From NCBI RefSeq assembly GCF_958450345.1, contig NC_088781.1, positions 117,502,431-117,566,430 of the forward strand: a stretch of DNA of 64,000 nt, given 5' to 3'. The DNA is from Calliphora vicina. Lineage: Eukaryota; Arthropoda; Insecta; Diptera; Calliphoridae. Below the pieces are notes generated by a model. That model did not search any database. It had not been told where the DNA came from and saw only the letters and a program-made list of their open reading frames with translations. Positions 10,541 through 22,800 of this stretch are shown one piece after another. Position numbers and translations under genes: made by a program. How positions within the stretch are numbered: the first letter of the stretch is position 1; each line of letters begins with the position of its first letter.

Positions 10541-12879
10541 TTATAATCGTGTTCAAGCAAATAGAAGCGAATTAGTACGAGTATTGCAAGCAGCAACAAC
10601 AACAAAGTACATATAAACAATGACATTGGGTACCATGAAATAATGAGAAGCGCATAGTAAGTAGTAATGACAAATGTTATTAATGCTTACTCTGCTTACA
10701 AGATGTGACTTCTACATTAAATATTTTATAATAATCTAAAGTAGTTAATATACATATGTATTATATATCACTGAATAGGTAATTACTTCTAGCTTTTGGT
10801 GCACATAATTAAGAATTAATTTTTTAATAGAAAAATGTGTCCAACACAGTTTTTCTAAACAGTGATTATTTATTATTATAAATCATACGAAATAAGTGAT
10901 AAAACTGCATCAACGGAAACAAAAAATTTGTAAAATGGGACCTATCACAAAATGAAAAAATTATCTAGCATTTTTGTAAATAACTAAATATGTATACGAT
11001 TTTCTTATGCTAATTATATAATTGAACCAAACAAACGATAAAAATTACTGCTTCTTGGAACTAGTTAAAAGTGTGATAATTTCAAATCAAAATCACAGGT
11101 GAAAGTATTAATTTTGGAACTATTCCAAACAAGTTCAACGCCAAACTAGAGCAAGAACTAAAATCTTTTTCCTGATAAATATTAACAATTGTCTTTAATA
11201 AATTATGTAACATTTTGAAGATACATATCTGTCATTTATTTTCATTTATCTACTGAAAAATTGACTTCCTTTTCTATGCAACTATAGCTGGATTCAGGAT
11301 TTTTCCATCAGGGTTCTGAGACTTTATTACTTTTCGTTTGTCTTATGTCCAATATGATTTACTGCAGTACCACAAATAAAATCTCTGACATTTTCAAATT
11401 CGTTAGAATTTCTTTCTTTCTGCTTCATATAAAGTCTCTACTATTATAAGTGACGGCGACAAGAAAGGAAAAAAATATATAATACTTTGATGAAACGTAT
11501 ATAAGATTCATTACAGCTGACTAAACCACCCTTGCTTTACTATATTGTATTCCTTCCCACTCCTTTTAACTTTTTATACATTGTGAAAATGTCAAAAACA
11601 AAATGTGTTATTGATCACTTTATCAAAAAAATATATGTACGTGTATTTTTCTAAGCACAAAATAAACAAATTGCTAAATAAAAGTAAATAAGAATAAATA
11701 ACATTTACCTCAAGTTTTTCACAGAGACAAGCAAGAAGAAAATACTGAAGAAAAATGTCAAACACATTATGACACATCATTATATATACACACCATTAGA
11801 AATTTGGTTATAAATGAAATTTCTTTCTCGTAAACTATGACTTTTAAAAGAAAAATTTAAAAATTTTATCACAATTTATATATTTAGATTGTTTATTTCC
11901 TTATAGGAATTTTCTTACCCACTAGCTGATAGATTTATTTTGATTGAGTTTAACTCTAAAGCAAAGATTAAACTATTTTTACCATCCTTTAAACTACCTG
12001 TTTTATATAAAGATTTCGGTCTTCATAGAAACAAATTTAATTAAAGATTAGTTCAGTTGTAAATAGTTAAAACGTACATTTTTAAAATGTTGCAATTTTA
12101 ACCGTAAATTGAAGCCTAAATCTTAACTATAAGTGTTCTAGTGGGGTTTTTAGATACGTCAGATAAAATATCTTGTGACGGAAACATCCAAAAAAAGTTG
12201 AGTATGAAATAAACTTTTATCTACGAATAAAATTTTAAACTCTAAACATCAAGTTTTAATATGTAAAAGTTATAACTGCAAATCAAAGTTTAAGCTTTAT
12301 TAAAGCTTTAATATTTGTTTTCATTCAAGATTTTGGTTTGGTTTCTTCTTAACTAGGCACCTTTATTTACAGAGAAACCCAAATAAACAACTTTAAATTT
12401 AAGTTTAAACTTCTAAGCATGTAATTATTAAAGTTCTTCTATAAACTGCGGTTTTAGCTGAGTATATCAGAGAAAATAGTTACAAAATTTGATTAATCCT
12501 AGTTTAGTTGCTGTATAAAATATTTATAGCAGTTTAAAAAGCATGAAATTGATTAATTTGAAAGGAAGTTTAATTAAAAATTGGTAAGATAGTCTAGTTA
12601 AGGAAACAGCTTGAATAATGTTTATTCCTTGTATAAAAGGTTTAACCTATGTATGTTTAAGAATTATTCTAAACAAGTCATTGCTGAATTGTGCCTTTAA
12701 ACGTGTAGTTCCATCTAAAATTTTAAACTTTGGTTAAGAGTTAAACCTTCTATGAGTCGATAACAGTTCATTTCACTGTTTGTAATATTTATATGTTTCC
12801 AAAATTAAATGCTATATTTGAAGTTTTATTAAGTAAAGACATGAAGTTAAGGGTTTATCTAAAAACTGATCTATCGAAA
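10541..12879. other. A+T-rich unassigned DNA
   Basis: No gene. From about 11990 to 12860 there is an excess of TTTAAACTT, AAGTTTAA and related near-palindromes, which may be a decayed repeat whose boundaries I cannot place. Confidence 0.5.
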
Positions 12880-14283
12880 TCTATATAAATAAAAATCAAA
12901 TGTCGTTAGTTGGTAATTGCATCAGTAGAGAACGGACGGACCAATTTAGACAATTTTTTTTTTAAATGTTGGTCATAACTCAACTTAGGTCTTTAAGGAA
13001 TGAAAAATATAGCACGCCCACTTTTACGCCCACTTTTCTATCTAAAATCGAAAAACGGCTACATCGATTTGGCTAATTTTTTGTTTAAATGACCATAATA
13101 ATCCAATTTAAGTTTGTACTGAAAGAAAAATTTACCACTCCAATTTTTTTTCGATATATCTAAAATCGTCGTCGATATATCTAAGGACGTCTGGAGCGAT
13201 TTAAATAATTTTTTTTTATTATTCGCAACACATAGTCCGCAAAAGTTTTTACATAAAAAAAACATCTGCAAAATACATCCGTCTGTGATCAATCATATTT
13301 CTGATCAAAATTCGACTACTTATATAAAAACTCACAATAGCTTAAATCGATAATAACTTGGCCAATAAGCGTTTAATAAAGAAAAGGAGCTATATCTGTG
13401 ATCACTCATATTTCTGACCAAAAATCGATGTTTTATATAAAAACTCAAAATATCTAAATTCGCTAATACCTTGGCCAATAAGCGTTTAATCAACAGAAAG
13501 AGCTCGATCTGTTATCACTCATATTTCTTAACAAAAATCGATTTTTTATATAAAGATTCAAAATATCTAAATTCGCTAATAACTTGGCCAATAAACGTTT
13601 AATCAAGAAAAGGAGTTCGATCTGTGTCACTCATATTTCTGAACAAAAATCGATTTTTTATCAAAAAACTCAAAATATCTAAATTCGCTAATAACTTGGC
13701 CAACAAACGTTTAATCAAGAAAAGGAGTTCGATCTGTGATCACTCATATTTCTGACCAAAAATCGATTTTTTATACAAAACCTCAAAATATCTAAATTCG
13801 CTAATAACTTGGCCAACAAACGTTTAATCAAGAAAAGGAGTTCGATCTGTGATCACTCATATTTCTGACCAAAAATCGATTTTTTATATAAAAGCTCAAA
13901 ATATTTAAATTCGTTAATAACTTGGCCAATAAGCGATTAATCAAGAAAAGCAGCTCGATCTGTGATCACTCATATTTCTGATAAAAAATCGATTTTTTAT
14001 ATAAAAACTCAAAATATCTAAATTCGCTAATAACTTGGCCAATAAGCGTTTAATCAAGAAAAACAGCTCGATCTGTGATCACGCATATTTCTGACCAAAA
14101 TTCGATTTTTTATATAAAACTTCAAAATATCTAAATTCGCTAATAACATGGTCAATAAGATTTTAATCAAGAAAAGGAGCTCGATCTGTGATCACTCACT
14201 TTTCAAACCGCTTCTTACAAATTCGCAAATCGAACACAAGCATTTTTTAACTTGGACAGGGCAACGTCTGTCGGGTCAGCTAG
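12880..14283 (+). mobile_element. Non-autonomous Helitron, complete
   Basis: Begins TCTATATAAATAAAAATC and ends GTCGGGTCAGCTAG, with a GACAG/CTGTC hairpin about 8 bases before the terminal CTAG. It lies between A (12879) and T (14284): the TC...CTRR ends, 3' hairpin and A/T insertion site of canonical Helitrons. There is no Rep/helicase frame. The interior is mostly a 113-bp minisatellite (13283-14205). A second copy of the same family is at 20328-21235. Confidence 0.88.
13283..14205 (+). repeat. 113-bp minisatellite inside the Helitron (about 8 units)
   Basis: The marker CTGTG(A)TCACTCATATTTC recurs at 13283, 13396, 13509, 13622, 13734, 13847, 13960, 14073 and 14186, spacing 112-113 bp. Each unit carries ATCGATTTTTTATA, AATTCGCTAATAACTTGG and a CGTTTAATCAAGAAAAG segment. 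The two outermost units are the most diverged. Confidence 0.92.
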
Positions 14284-15046
14284 TTATACCCTACACCACC
14301 ATAGTGGGGAGGGTATTATGCGTTTCTGCAGATGTGTGTAACGCCCAAAAATATTTGTCTAACACCCACCTTAAAGTATACCGATCGACTTAGAATCACT
14401 TTCTGAGTCGATTAAACGATGTCCATCCGTCTGGCTGGCTGGTTGGCTGGCTGGTTGGCTGGCTGTCCATGTAAAACTTGAGCGCAGAGTACAAGTCGCA
14501 ATTTTGAAGATATTTCGATCAATTTTGGTACATATTATTTTTTCGGCCCAAGGACCAAGCCTATTGAAAATGGCTGAAATCGATCCATTATTTCATCTAG
14601 CCCCCATACAAAAGTCCTTCCGAAATTGGACTTTATCGGTCATAAATGTTTAATTTATAAATGTATCTCCACAAATTGCGCTCCAAATAAGTTTTATATA
14701 TACAAAATTCTTGTCACCAAATTTTGTTACGATCGGTCCATAATTAGTCATAGCTCCCATATAGACCCGCTTCCGAAAATCATTTTAACGTGCATAAATC
14801 TCTTAAAAATGTTGGTATACTCACAAAATTCAACTTAAATAACATTCATATAGACATAAATGACACGACCTAATTTCATGGTGAATCAGTCCATAATTGG
14901 TCATAGCCCCCATATAAGGCCCACTTCCGAAACTCACTCAAAAATATAAATTATTGAAATTTTAAAAGAAAAATGTTTTTGCTCTTTTACTTGGTGTAGG
15001 GTATTATATGGTCGGGCTTGACCGACCATACTTTCTTACTTGTTTT
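14284..15046 (+). mobile_element. A-family element, copy 2 (full length)
   Basis: A complete copy with TATACCCTACACCACCATAG start, a GGCTGGTTGGCT microsatellite (about 14430-14475), internal units, and the 3' hairpin TATGGTCGG/CCGACCATA. It begins at the base immediately after the Helitron's CTAG end, so the two elements abut with no intervening DNA. Confidence 0.88.
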
Positions 15047-16559
15047 AAATATTTAAATAAAACTGAACTATATTTAATAAAACAACTTTCTATGGGGAAT
15101 CCTCATATAAAACCGGATATTTAAAAGGGGTCTTCAATAATCACATGTTAATATATAATTTAACCCAGGTTTAACTAACAATTAAGCCAATTGTACCTAT
15201 TGAATCTGCTTGCGTCCGCAGAAACTAAACAATATGCAAATAATCTTTATAATATTACAACAATTTTACATTAAACAAACCTTGTCCTCAAATTCTATAT
15301 TAAATTCCATTCCATATTTGTTGCCAAAAAAGAAAAAACAAACTAGCGGAAAAAGAATCCTTAAAATTGCATAAACATTTAATACCATAAATACCCAAAC
15401 CAAAGTCATTCAAAACTGACTTTTACTGTCAAATCTTGGTAAGAGAGCCTTAAGGGAACGGTTGACTAAGTAGATTTATGAGAAATAAAATAACTACTAA
15501 GGCAAAAAAAAAAAACACCAAGTCCTTTGCATTGACAGTAGAAGAAGTAAGTTGCAATTGTAGTCTCCACTCAAGAGTAGTGGCAGCTTTGGGTAGTAAT
15601 TTCGTTTTAGTCAAATTGTACGACTATTTAGAATATGAAATAATAACATCTTTGTTAGTTGGATAACGAAACTAAAAGATACTGAGGAAGAAACACACAC
15701 ATAAAACCATTTGAACCAATGAAACCTAGATACAAAGATAAATCTACTAAAAGTTGATTGAAATGTTGGAAAAAGTAGATTTTCAAAAAAAAGGAAGGAT
15801 GAAAGGTATTGGTAAGGGTATAAAAGCAACTATTTGGCAGAAAATAGACTAAAGAAATGTGCTGAAATGTTCTTAAATTCATAGCCTGATGACTTGAAGC
15901 TTAGTAATCTTCTTTAGTATTGTCTAAAGGTTTCATTGAAAATTTTCTTGAAATTCATACGACTTGTCCTAAACTCCCACCTAATTATTCTCATAAATCA
16001 TATTGTACTTATTTTTGCTTATCTGTGCATGTAAAAACAGATGCAGCTTTGTTAATATAATTCATATTTGAAGTAAAAACTAAACAAAATCTAAAAAAAA
16101 AAATTAAATATTTTTAAACTTAAGCGAAATTTGTCTATTTACCCAAAAGCAGATTATATTTATTATTTCAAATTAATAATAATTTTAACAATGAAAATAC
16201 TTAAAATATGTATGCTTAGAATGTTTCCATCTATATAATTTGTTTTGGTATTTTATTATTTTTGTCTAATTAAGAATCAAATATTTTATAGTTCATTTGA
16301 CACCTGATGTTATTATTAATTTAACGTGATTATATTTATGTATAAAACAAATAATTATCTTTTTAAGGAAATATTTATAATTACTATCACGTTTACCACT
16401 AAAACATGACGACTTCACCAAAACACAAAATTGTTAATTTACATGTGTAAATTACAATACAAAGTAATTTTGACCACCAACAAAATCCATGTATGTAGCT
16501 TAGACATTAAAAATAAAATCGTGGTTTCAGTTAAAACCCAAAACTGGAAAGTGTGATTC
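15047..16559. other. A+T-rich unassigned DNA
   Basis: Small overlapping open frames near 15478-15882 run on both strands, carry no motif, and look like chance. No repeat recognised. Confidence 0.5.
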
Positions 16560-17274
16560 ATTATACCCTACACCACTATAGTGGGGAGGGTATTATGCGT
16601 TTGTGCAGATGTTTGTAACGCCCAAAAATATTAGTCTAACACCCACCTTAAAGTATACCGATCGACTTAGAATCACTTTCTGAGTCGATTAAACGATGTC
16701 CGTCCGTCCGTCTGGTTGGCTGGCTGTCCATGTAAACCTTGTGCGCAGAGTACAGGTCGCAATTTTGAAGATATTTCGATCAAATTTGGTACATATTATT
16801 TTTTCGGCCTAGGGACCAAGCCTATTCAAACTGGCTAAAATCGGTCTATTATTTCACCTAGCCCCCATACAAATGTCCTTCCAAAATTGGACTTTATCGG
16901 TCATAAATGTTTAATTTATATATGAATCTCTACAAATTCCGCTACAAATTAGTCTTATATATACAGAATTCATGTAACCAAATTTTGTTATGATCGGTCC
17001 ATAATTAGTCATAGACCCGCTTCCGAAAATCACTTTAACGTGCATAAATTGTTTGTATACACACAAAATACAACAGGTTAACTTTAATATAGACATAAAT
17101 CGCATGTCCCAATTTCATGGTGATCGGTCCATAATTGGTCATAGCTCCCATATAAGGCCCACCTCCGAAAATCACTCAAAAATATAAATTATTGAAATTT
17201 TAAAAGAAAAATGTGTTTGCTCTTTTACTTAGTGTAGGGTATTATATGGTCGGCCATACTTTCTTACTTGTTTT
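16560..17274 (+). mobile_element. A-family element, copy 3
   Basis: Near full length. It differs in the 3' hairpin, which is reduced to TATGGTCGGCCATA (inner stem and loop deleted), and in one internal unit shortened around 17010-17050. Confidence 0.87.
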
Positions 17275-17465
17275 AAAATATCATTACGAACATTTACTTT
17301 TAAAGCTGAATTTTTTTTTTAAATTTCTTTTCAATTTCCTGCAAAGAAACAATGTAAATTTTTCACATCGATTGAAATTGTTCATTATGCTTAATTTTAA
17401 TGATATATCCCGAACAGATCGGAGGTTCTTGGACTTTAGTAACACTCAAAATTGAAAACATTTAA

Positions 17466-17850
17466 AAACAAGTAAGAGTGCTATATTCGGCTGTGTCGAA
17501 TCTTATATGCCCTTCATCAAAGAAAAATATTAAAAATAATTTTCGTTAAAAAAACAAACTTGTTAAAAAAACTGGGCCGAAAAATAATTTTGTTCAAAAA
17601 AAATTGGTTGAAAAATTTGTTTGGTGAAATAAAACTTTGGGTGAAAAAATCGATGTAGTCGCGGTTTTGTGATCATAGCTCAGCCATATTTAGGCCGATT
17701 TTCTCGAATATAAATTGGACTTTAGCGGATATATTGATGCATCAATCATGTATGTAAGTTATTTGTTGACTTCGGAAAGTTGATTTCAACATACCACCAT
17801 TCAAATTGCATAATTTTATATATTAAATTTCCATTTCGCTTATTTGCTCA
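17466..17850 (-). mobile_element. C-family element, copy 2
   Basis: AACAAGTAAGAGTGCTATAT, hairpin ATTCGGC-TGT-GTCGAAT (one wobble pair), then TATATGCCCTTCATCA. Beyond about 17650 the sequence contains TCATAGCTCAGCCATATTTA and similar text reminiscent of the A internal units; the distal boundary is unclear. Confidence 0.6.
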
Positions 17851-17856
17851 ACAGCG

Positions 17857-18510
17857 CACGTGGGACAGAATCAACATATTTTGGAAATAAATCTGACATT
17901 TCTAAACCGCTGGTCCGATTGGGATAAAATTTGACATTAGCGTAGCCAAGGAGTATTCGGGTTTAAGTTATTAAAATGGGCCCTACAAATGCTCCAGGAG
18001 AGGCGATATGGGGGCTCAAATAGGGTACCTTCGACATACCAATAACATACAAAAGATTTCAGAGAAATATTTTGGTCGAAAAGGTGACTAAACTCTTTTT
18101 TATTAAAAAACAAGTAAGAGTGCTATATTCGGCTGTGCCGAATCTTAAATACCCTTCACCAAATTATACTTCAAAATTTTAAATATTTTTAGGTAAACAA
18201 AATTTAATTTTTTTTCCAGTTGTTTTTTTAATTTTTTGGAAAAAAAATTTTTCGATTGTTATTTAAAATTTTTTTTTTAAATTTAAAATTTTTTTTTTAA
18301 ATTTTAAAAAATTTGACCAAATGGTTGTCACATTTTCATAAAAAAAACAGCTAAGATCTACTACTTTTTGGATTTTCTAAATTAAAAATCGTTTATTTTT
18401 GGATCCATAATTGATATTGCTCTGAAATCGTTTGTACATTTTTAGTAATTTAGTTGTCTAACTAACAAAAGTGAACCAAGAAATTCCAGATTTGATTCTG
18501 CCCCACTGTG
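17857..18510. mobile_element. B-family element, copy 3 (Transib-like), both ends and target duplication
   Basis: Left end CACGTGGGACAGAATC (heptamer with one base lost) and right end GATTCTGCCCCACTGTG are inverted copies. The 5-bp sequence CAGCG flanks both sides as a direct repeat (17852-17856 and 18511-18515). Inner arms carry AAATAAATCTGACATTTCTA and, at the right, TTTATTTTTGGATCCATAAT in reverse orientation. The central part is replaced by a nested C element. A 5-bp duplication plus CACAGTG-type ends is known of the Transib superfamily; no transposase is present to confirm it. Confidence 0.8.
18109..18335 (-). mobile_element. C-family element, copy 3 (nested in B)
   Basis: AACAAGTAAGAGTGCTATAT, a perfect hairpin ATTCGGC-TGT-GCCGAAT (18127-18143), then CTTAAATACCCTTCACCA. 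It runs into poly(T)/poly(A)-rich sequence like copy 1 and is flanked on both sides by B arm sequence, so it inserted after B. Confidence 0.7.
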
Positions 18511-18515
18511 CAGCG

Positions 18516-19137
18516 TCATAATTCAAAAAACCATAGTTTGTTATGTGTTTGTTATTTTCCCTAAAAAATATATACCGGTTTAAAAACTAAAAAATACGTC
18601 TCCAGAAAAATTAAATTTTTTGAGTTATTACAAAGTTGCTGCAAATGAGCGATTTGATGAAAAATTTAAAATAAAAATAAATTCAACAAAATCTTTAAAA
18701 AAGTTGTACAAATTTAAATTCTAAAAATTCGCAGTCGTTATTGTGTTGTGTACCATAGATTCTATTATTACCTAATAAAAAAACCTTAAAAATAATTAAT
18801 AATAATTAAGTTAATTAATACAATTTTATCTATAATATCAATCATTTCATGATTTGATTAAAATTTTGTTTGAAATCTGTTGAAACTTTTATTTACTTGT
18901 TTCAATAACATTTTAATTGAAAATTATTTCAATCAAAGGTATTAGATTTAATTTTATGTATAATATCATTTTGATGACTGAAGAAAATCCAAATAAATAT
19001 TTAATTATTATAATCAATATCAAAATAAACAAACTTCCTTTTTTCAATTAAATTCTTTTTAAACTTAAAAATTCCATTTTTACTGTTGACAGTTTGGTGC
19101 ACTAAACCAATATAAATATCGCTAAATGCATACAGCT
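18516..19137. other. A+T-rich unassigned DNA
   Basis: No gene or clear repeat recognised. Confidence 0.5.
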
Positions 19138-19688
19138 TGTATTTATACTAAAACTATAAACGAAATTTGCAAAACAAAATTTGATATTGACTGCGCATGT
19201 CCAAAAAATAGTCGACTTTTTCGTTTACAAAGCAGTACTTAAGCACATGCTTGGCAGTTGTCTTAAATTCATTTTTGCTTAGACATGCGCAGTAAAGACT
19301 AAAATTGAATTATTTTAAAAAAATACAAGTATGTGTATCTGTTTGCAGCAATTGTACGCTTGTGCATCAGCTATTTATACTAAAATTTTATACCGAAGCG
19401 TATGGGAATTTTTGTACTAAACAAAATGTTAAATATACCTTGAAAGTTTATGAGCATGTCCAAAAACTAGTCGACTTTTTCGTTGACAAAGCAGTACTTA
19501 AACAAATACAAGACAATTGATGCCGATTTAAATTCTTTTTTTGCTCAGGCATGCGCAGTAATGGCTAAAATTGGATTATTGAAAAGAAACGCAAGTTTGT
19601 GTATCTGTTTGCAGAAATTGTACGCTTGTGCATCATCTATTTATACTAAAACTTTAAACCGAAGCGTATGGGAATTTTTGTACTAAAG
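19138..19688 (+). repeat. ~260-bp tandem duplication (about two units)
   Basis: GCATGTCCAAAAA and AGTCGACTTTTTCG recur at 19195 and 19454 (259 bp apart). TTTGCAG followed by AATTGTACGCTTGTGCATCA, and GAAGCGTATGGGAATTTTTG, each occur twice about 260-268 bp apart. A third partial TTTATACTAAAACT starts the array. Units are about 85-90 % alike by eye. Both carry ATGCGCAGTAA and a pyrimidine tract ending TTTGCAG. Function unknown. Confidence 0.85.
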
Positions 19689-19999
19689 TGATGAACGAAA
19701 ATGTCTATAAGTTCATTCAGTTAAATATTGAACAGTTATTGCACAACTTTTTATTTTTGTAAGTTATGTAAGTTGCTTATCGTTTGAGGTATCATAATGA
19801 AATTTGACGTTTTTAGAGTTGAGGTGTTTTCGAGTGTTATATTGATATATAGGGGATTTTGTCTATTTTTTAAAAATATATGTATATAACATTTGACAAT
19901 TAATGAAATACTTTTTAGAAAATATAACAAAAAATGCTTTTTATTGAGTTTTTGCAAAGATAAAAATTTTTCAAATTGAAATTAAATTTTAATTTATCA
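19689..19999. other. Unassigned DNA
   Basis: No gene or repeat recognised. Confidence 0.5.
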
Positions 20000-20262
20000 A
20001 TATTTTTTAATGATATTTTACAGTTATATAGACTATGGAAACATTTTGAAATTTGTAATCAGTTATCCCGCAATTCTCAGAAAAGTGTTGAAAAATCCAA
20101 AAAATGGGATTTGTTAGTTTTTTGGCTATAATGCCTGTACCCTATACAAAACAATTAAGTAGATATCTGGCCATCTAAAATGTGTTAATATAATTTGATA
20201 TCGACTATGCGATTTGAGAATTTTTGACGTAAAGTTGAATTTAACATACAAAATTTGCGTTT
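20000..20262 (-). mobile_element. B/D-like fragment
   Basis: ATCCCGCAATTCTCAGAAAAG, ATCCAAAAAATGGGATTTG and ATGCGATTTGAGAATTTTTG parallel the minus-strand B/D core at 39945-40260. No termini remain. Confidence 0.45.
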
Positions 20263-20327
20263 TTTTGGATAGACTTGGTCGTCTCAGTATCAACAATTTT
20301 CAAATTTGTTTTCATCTCTATCTCTTC

Positions 20328-21235
20328 TCTATATAAATAAAAATCAAATGTCGTTCGTTGGTAACGGAACGGCCGGACCGATTTAGACAAATTTTTTTTT
20401 AAATGTTGGTCATAGCCCAGGTTTTTACGGAATAAAAGATTGACCACGCCCGCTTTTATGCCCACTTTTTCGATTTATTTAAAATCGGAAAACAGCTACA
20501 CCGGTTTGAGTAATTTTTTGTTTAAATGATCATAGTAATCCAATTTACTAAAAGAAAAATTGACCACGCCAATTTTTTTCGATATATCTAAAATCGTAGA
20601 ACGCCTCGACCGATTTAACTAATTTTTTTAATGTTCGCAACATAATCCGCAAAAGTTTTTACATAAATAAAACAAAAATCGATTTTTCATATAAAAACTC
20701 ACAATATCTAAATTCGCTAATAACTTGGCCAATAAGCGTTTAATCAAGAAAAGGAAATCGATCTGTGATCACTCATATTTCTGAACAAAAATAAATTTTT
20801 ATATAAAACCCCAAAATATATAAATTCGCTAATAACTCGGCCACTAAGCGTTTAATCAAGAAAAGCAGCTCGATGAGTGATCACTCATATTTCTGACCAA
20901 AATTCGATTTTTATATAAAAACTCAAAATATTTAAATTCGCTAATAACTCGGCCAATAAGCGTTTAATCAAGAAAAGCAGCTCGATCTGTGATCACTCAT
21001 ATTTCTGACCAAAATTCGATTTTTTATATAAAAACTCAAAATATCTAAAAGTTATGAGCGAACTTGGCCAATAAGCGTTTAATCAAGAAAAGGAGCTCGA
21101 TCTGTGATAATATTTCTGAACAAAAATCGATTTTTTTATATAAAAACTCAAAATATCTAAATTCGCTAAAAACTTGGCTAATATCTAAATTCGCTAATAA
21201 GAGTTTATTCAGGAAAAGGAGCAATATATTAAAAA
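20328..21235 (+). mobile_element. Non-autonomous Helitron, 3'-truncated copy
   Basis: Begins TCTATATAAATAAAAATC as in the complete copy at 12880, keeps the unique head and 4-5 minisatellite units (markers at 20763, 20987 and 21102), then decays without a CTAG terminus. The base before TC is C and not the usual A, so that junction is not a clean insertion site. Confidence 0.8.
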
Positions 21236-21331
21236 ATACTTTAGTAAAACATAAAAAGCTAAATACTTTTGTGACCAGTAAAAATAGTTATATTCATATT
21301 AAGTAGAAAATCCTTGCCAAGTCAGTACATA

Positions 21332-21465
21332 TAATAGGCTAGGTCCTTTGGACGAAAAATTATATGTATCAAAATTTTATCGAAATATCTTCAAAATTGC
21401 AACCTGTTCTTGGCGCACAAGGTTTACATGGACAGCCAGCCAGCCACCCAGACGGACGGACATAT
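21332..21465 (-). mobile_element. A-family fragment
   Basis: AATAGGCTAGGTCCTTTGG, ATCTTCAAAATTGCAACC and ACAAGGTTTACATGGACAGC followed by the CCAGC/GGAC microsatellite are the 5' third of the A element in reverse. Both ends are missing. Confidence 0.75.
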
Positions 21466-22399
21466 AAAAATAAAGAATTTTTGGCATAGTAGCACACGCT
21501 GGTCACACTTATTCCCCAATCAATTGCAAAATCTTAATTGTCAGCAACAAAATACTTACTTTTAATATCAAGTTTTTTCTTAAAAAAAAACAATAAGAAA
21601 TATTTATGTAAATTACATTCAAACACTTTGTTTCAATATATATTTTTTTTGTTAATAAAATTTTAAAGCCCATAAATAATTCCAAGCACAAAAAATACAT
21701 CAAAATCAACAACATCATCATCGTCACAATGATGGACATCATCAAATATTCAAAATCATACCTAATAAATACATAATTTTTTGATGAGTTTTTAATTTAT
21801 GACTTCTTGTAGGCAAAAGCTGAATTTTCAATGATTGAAAATTGTATATAAAAAAGTAACAATATTTTTGGCTAATATTTATTCATATTAAAGAATAACT
21901 CAACATAATATTCGTATAAAAAGTATTTATAAGTATTAAATAATTTTTTTGGTGAAAAAATTTGACAGAGTTAAGAATATTTAAGTGATTTGTGTTACAA
22001 AGTATTTGAATAAGTAAAAATCATTTATTGCAAAAAGTATGGGACAATAATTTATAAAGAAATATATTGTAGATACATGTAAAGAAGTAAATGAATTGGA
22101 AATTGTAAATCCTTGAATATAAGAAAGAAAGGAAGTACAAATTTAAAACGGATGTTCAAATTTAAAGTTTGATTTATGGCCGGTGTAAAAAGTACTTTAT
22201 TTTTACTTTTAAATTTGAAAGCTTTTAAAAAATATTCTTGTGTAAATCAAAAAATATAACTACAGTGAAGCAATTTTCATATAAGAAACACAATATAACA
22301 GATGATGCAATAATCATTCAAATGTCAGCACTTTTACAATGTTGTCCTTCAATTGGTTATAGAAGAAGTTATAATGGACCTAAATACATATAAATATAA
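21466..22399. other. A+T-rich unassigned DNA
   Basis: No gene. CATCATCATCGTCACAATGA near 21710-21740 gives a short hydrophobic minus-strand frame that looks like chance. Confidence 0.5.
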
Positions 22400-22800
22400 A
22401 GGGTCTTCTAATAGGGATTTCCGAACTTTAACAGTTGGTAGCGGCCATATTGTTTAAGCTACATCTGTCGAATTGGCTGTCATTTATTCAGTTTATGCAA
22501 ATCATAAAATCGTTTTATCAAAATGGGAATTCTGCTCGGGCAACGTTCCGAGTGCTTCGCCCATTTCTAGATAAATCAATCCACACGATACCAATGCACA
22601 TGAAATGCAAGAGCGTCCAATGCATCCCTAATAATTTACTGTTTGGTGTGGATTTTGGGCTGACGGAATCATCATCGATGCCTATTTCTTTGAAAACAAC
22701 GTTGGCCTGAATTGAATGATATGGACACCAATGACATGAGGTTTCAACAGGACGGCGCACATTGGTTGAAGAGTGGCCAAAATTAATTTTTTTCATGTTC
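22400..22800 (+). pseudogene. mariner-type transposase relic (GIIGPYFF lineage)
   Basis: A terminal sequence GGGTCTTCTAATAGGGATTT leads into a frame with KSFYQNGNSARATFRVLRPF (N-terminal helix-turn-helix). After a large deletion comes CGFWADGIIIDAYFFENN, then DMDTNDMRFQQDGAH. These match the IS630/Tc1/mariner core where W-C-G-x-W-A-x-G-I-I and WFQQDGA precede the last catalytic Asp. Most of the core and the C terminus are missing, and frames change. Confidence 0.75.

Noticed and set aside
13283..14205. Regular repeats as a CRISPR array
   Set aside because: The 113-bp units repeat end to end with no unique spacers, lie in a Helitron, and the context is eukaryotic.
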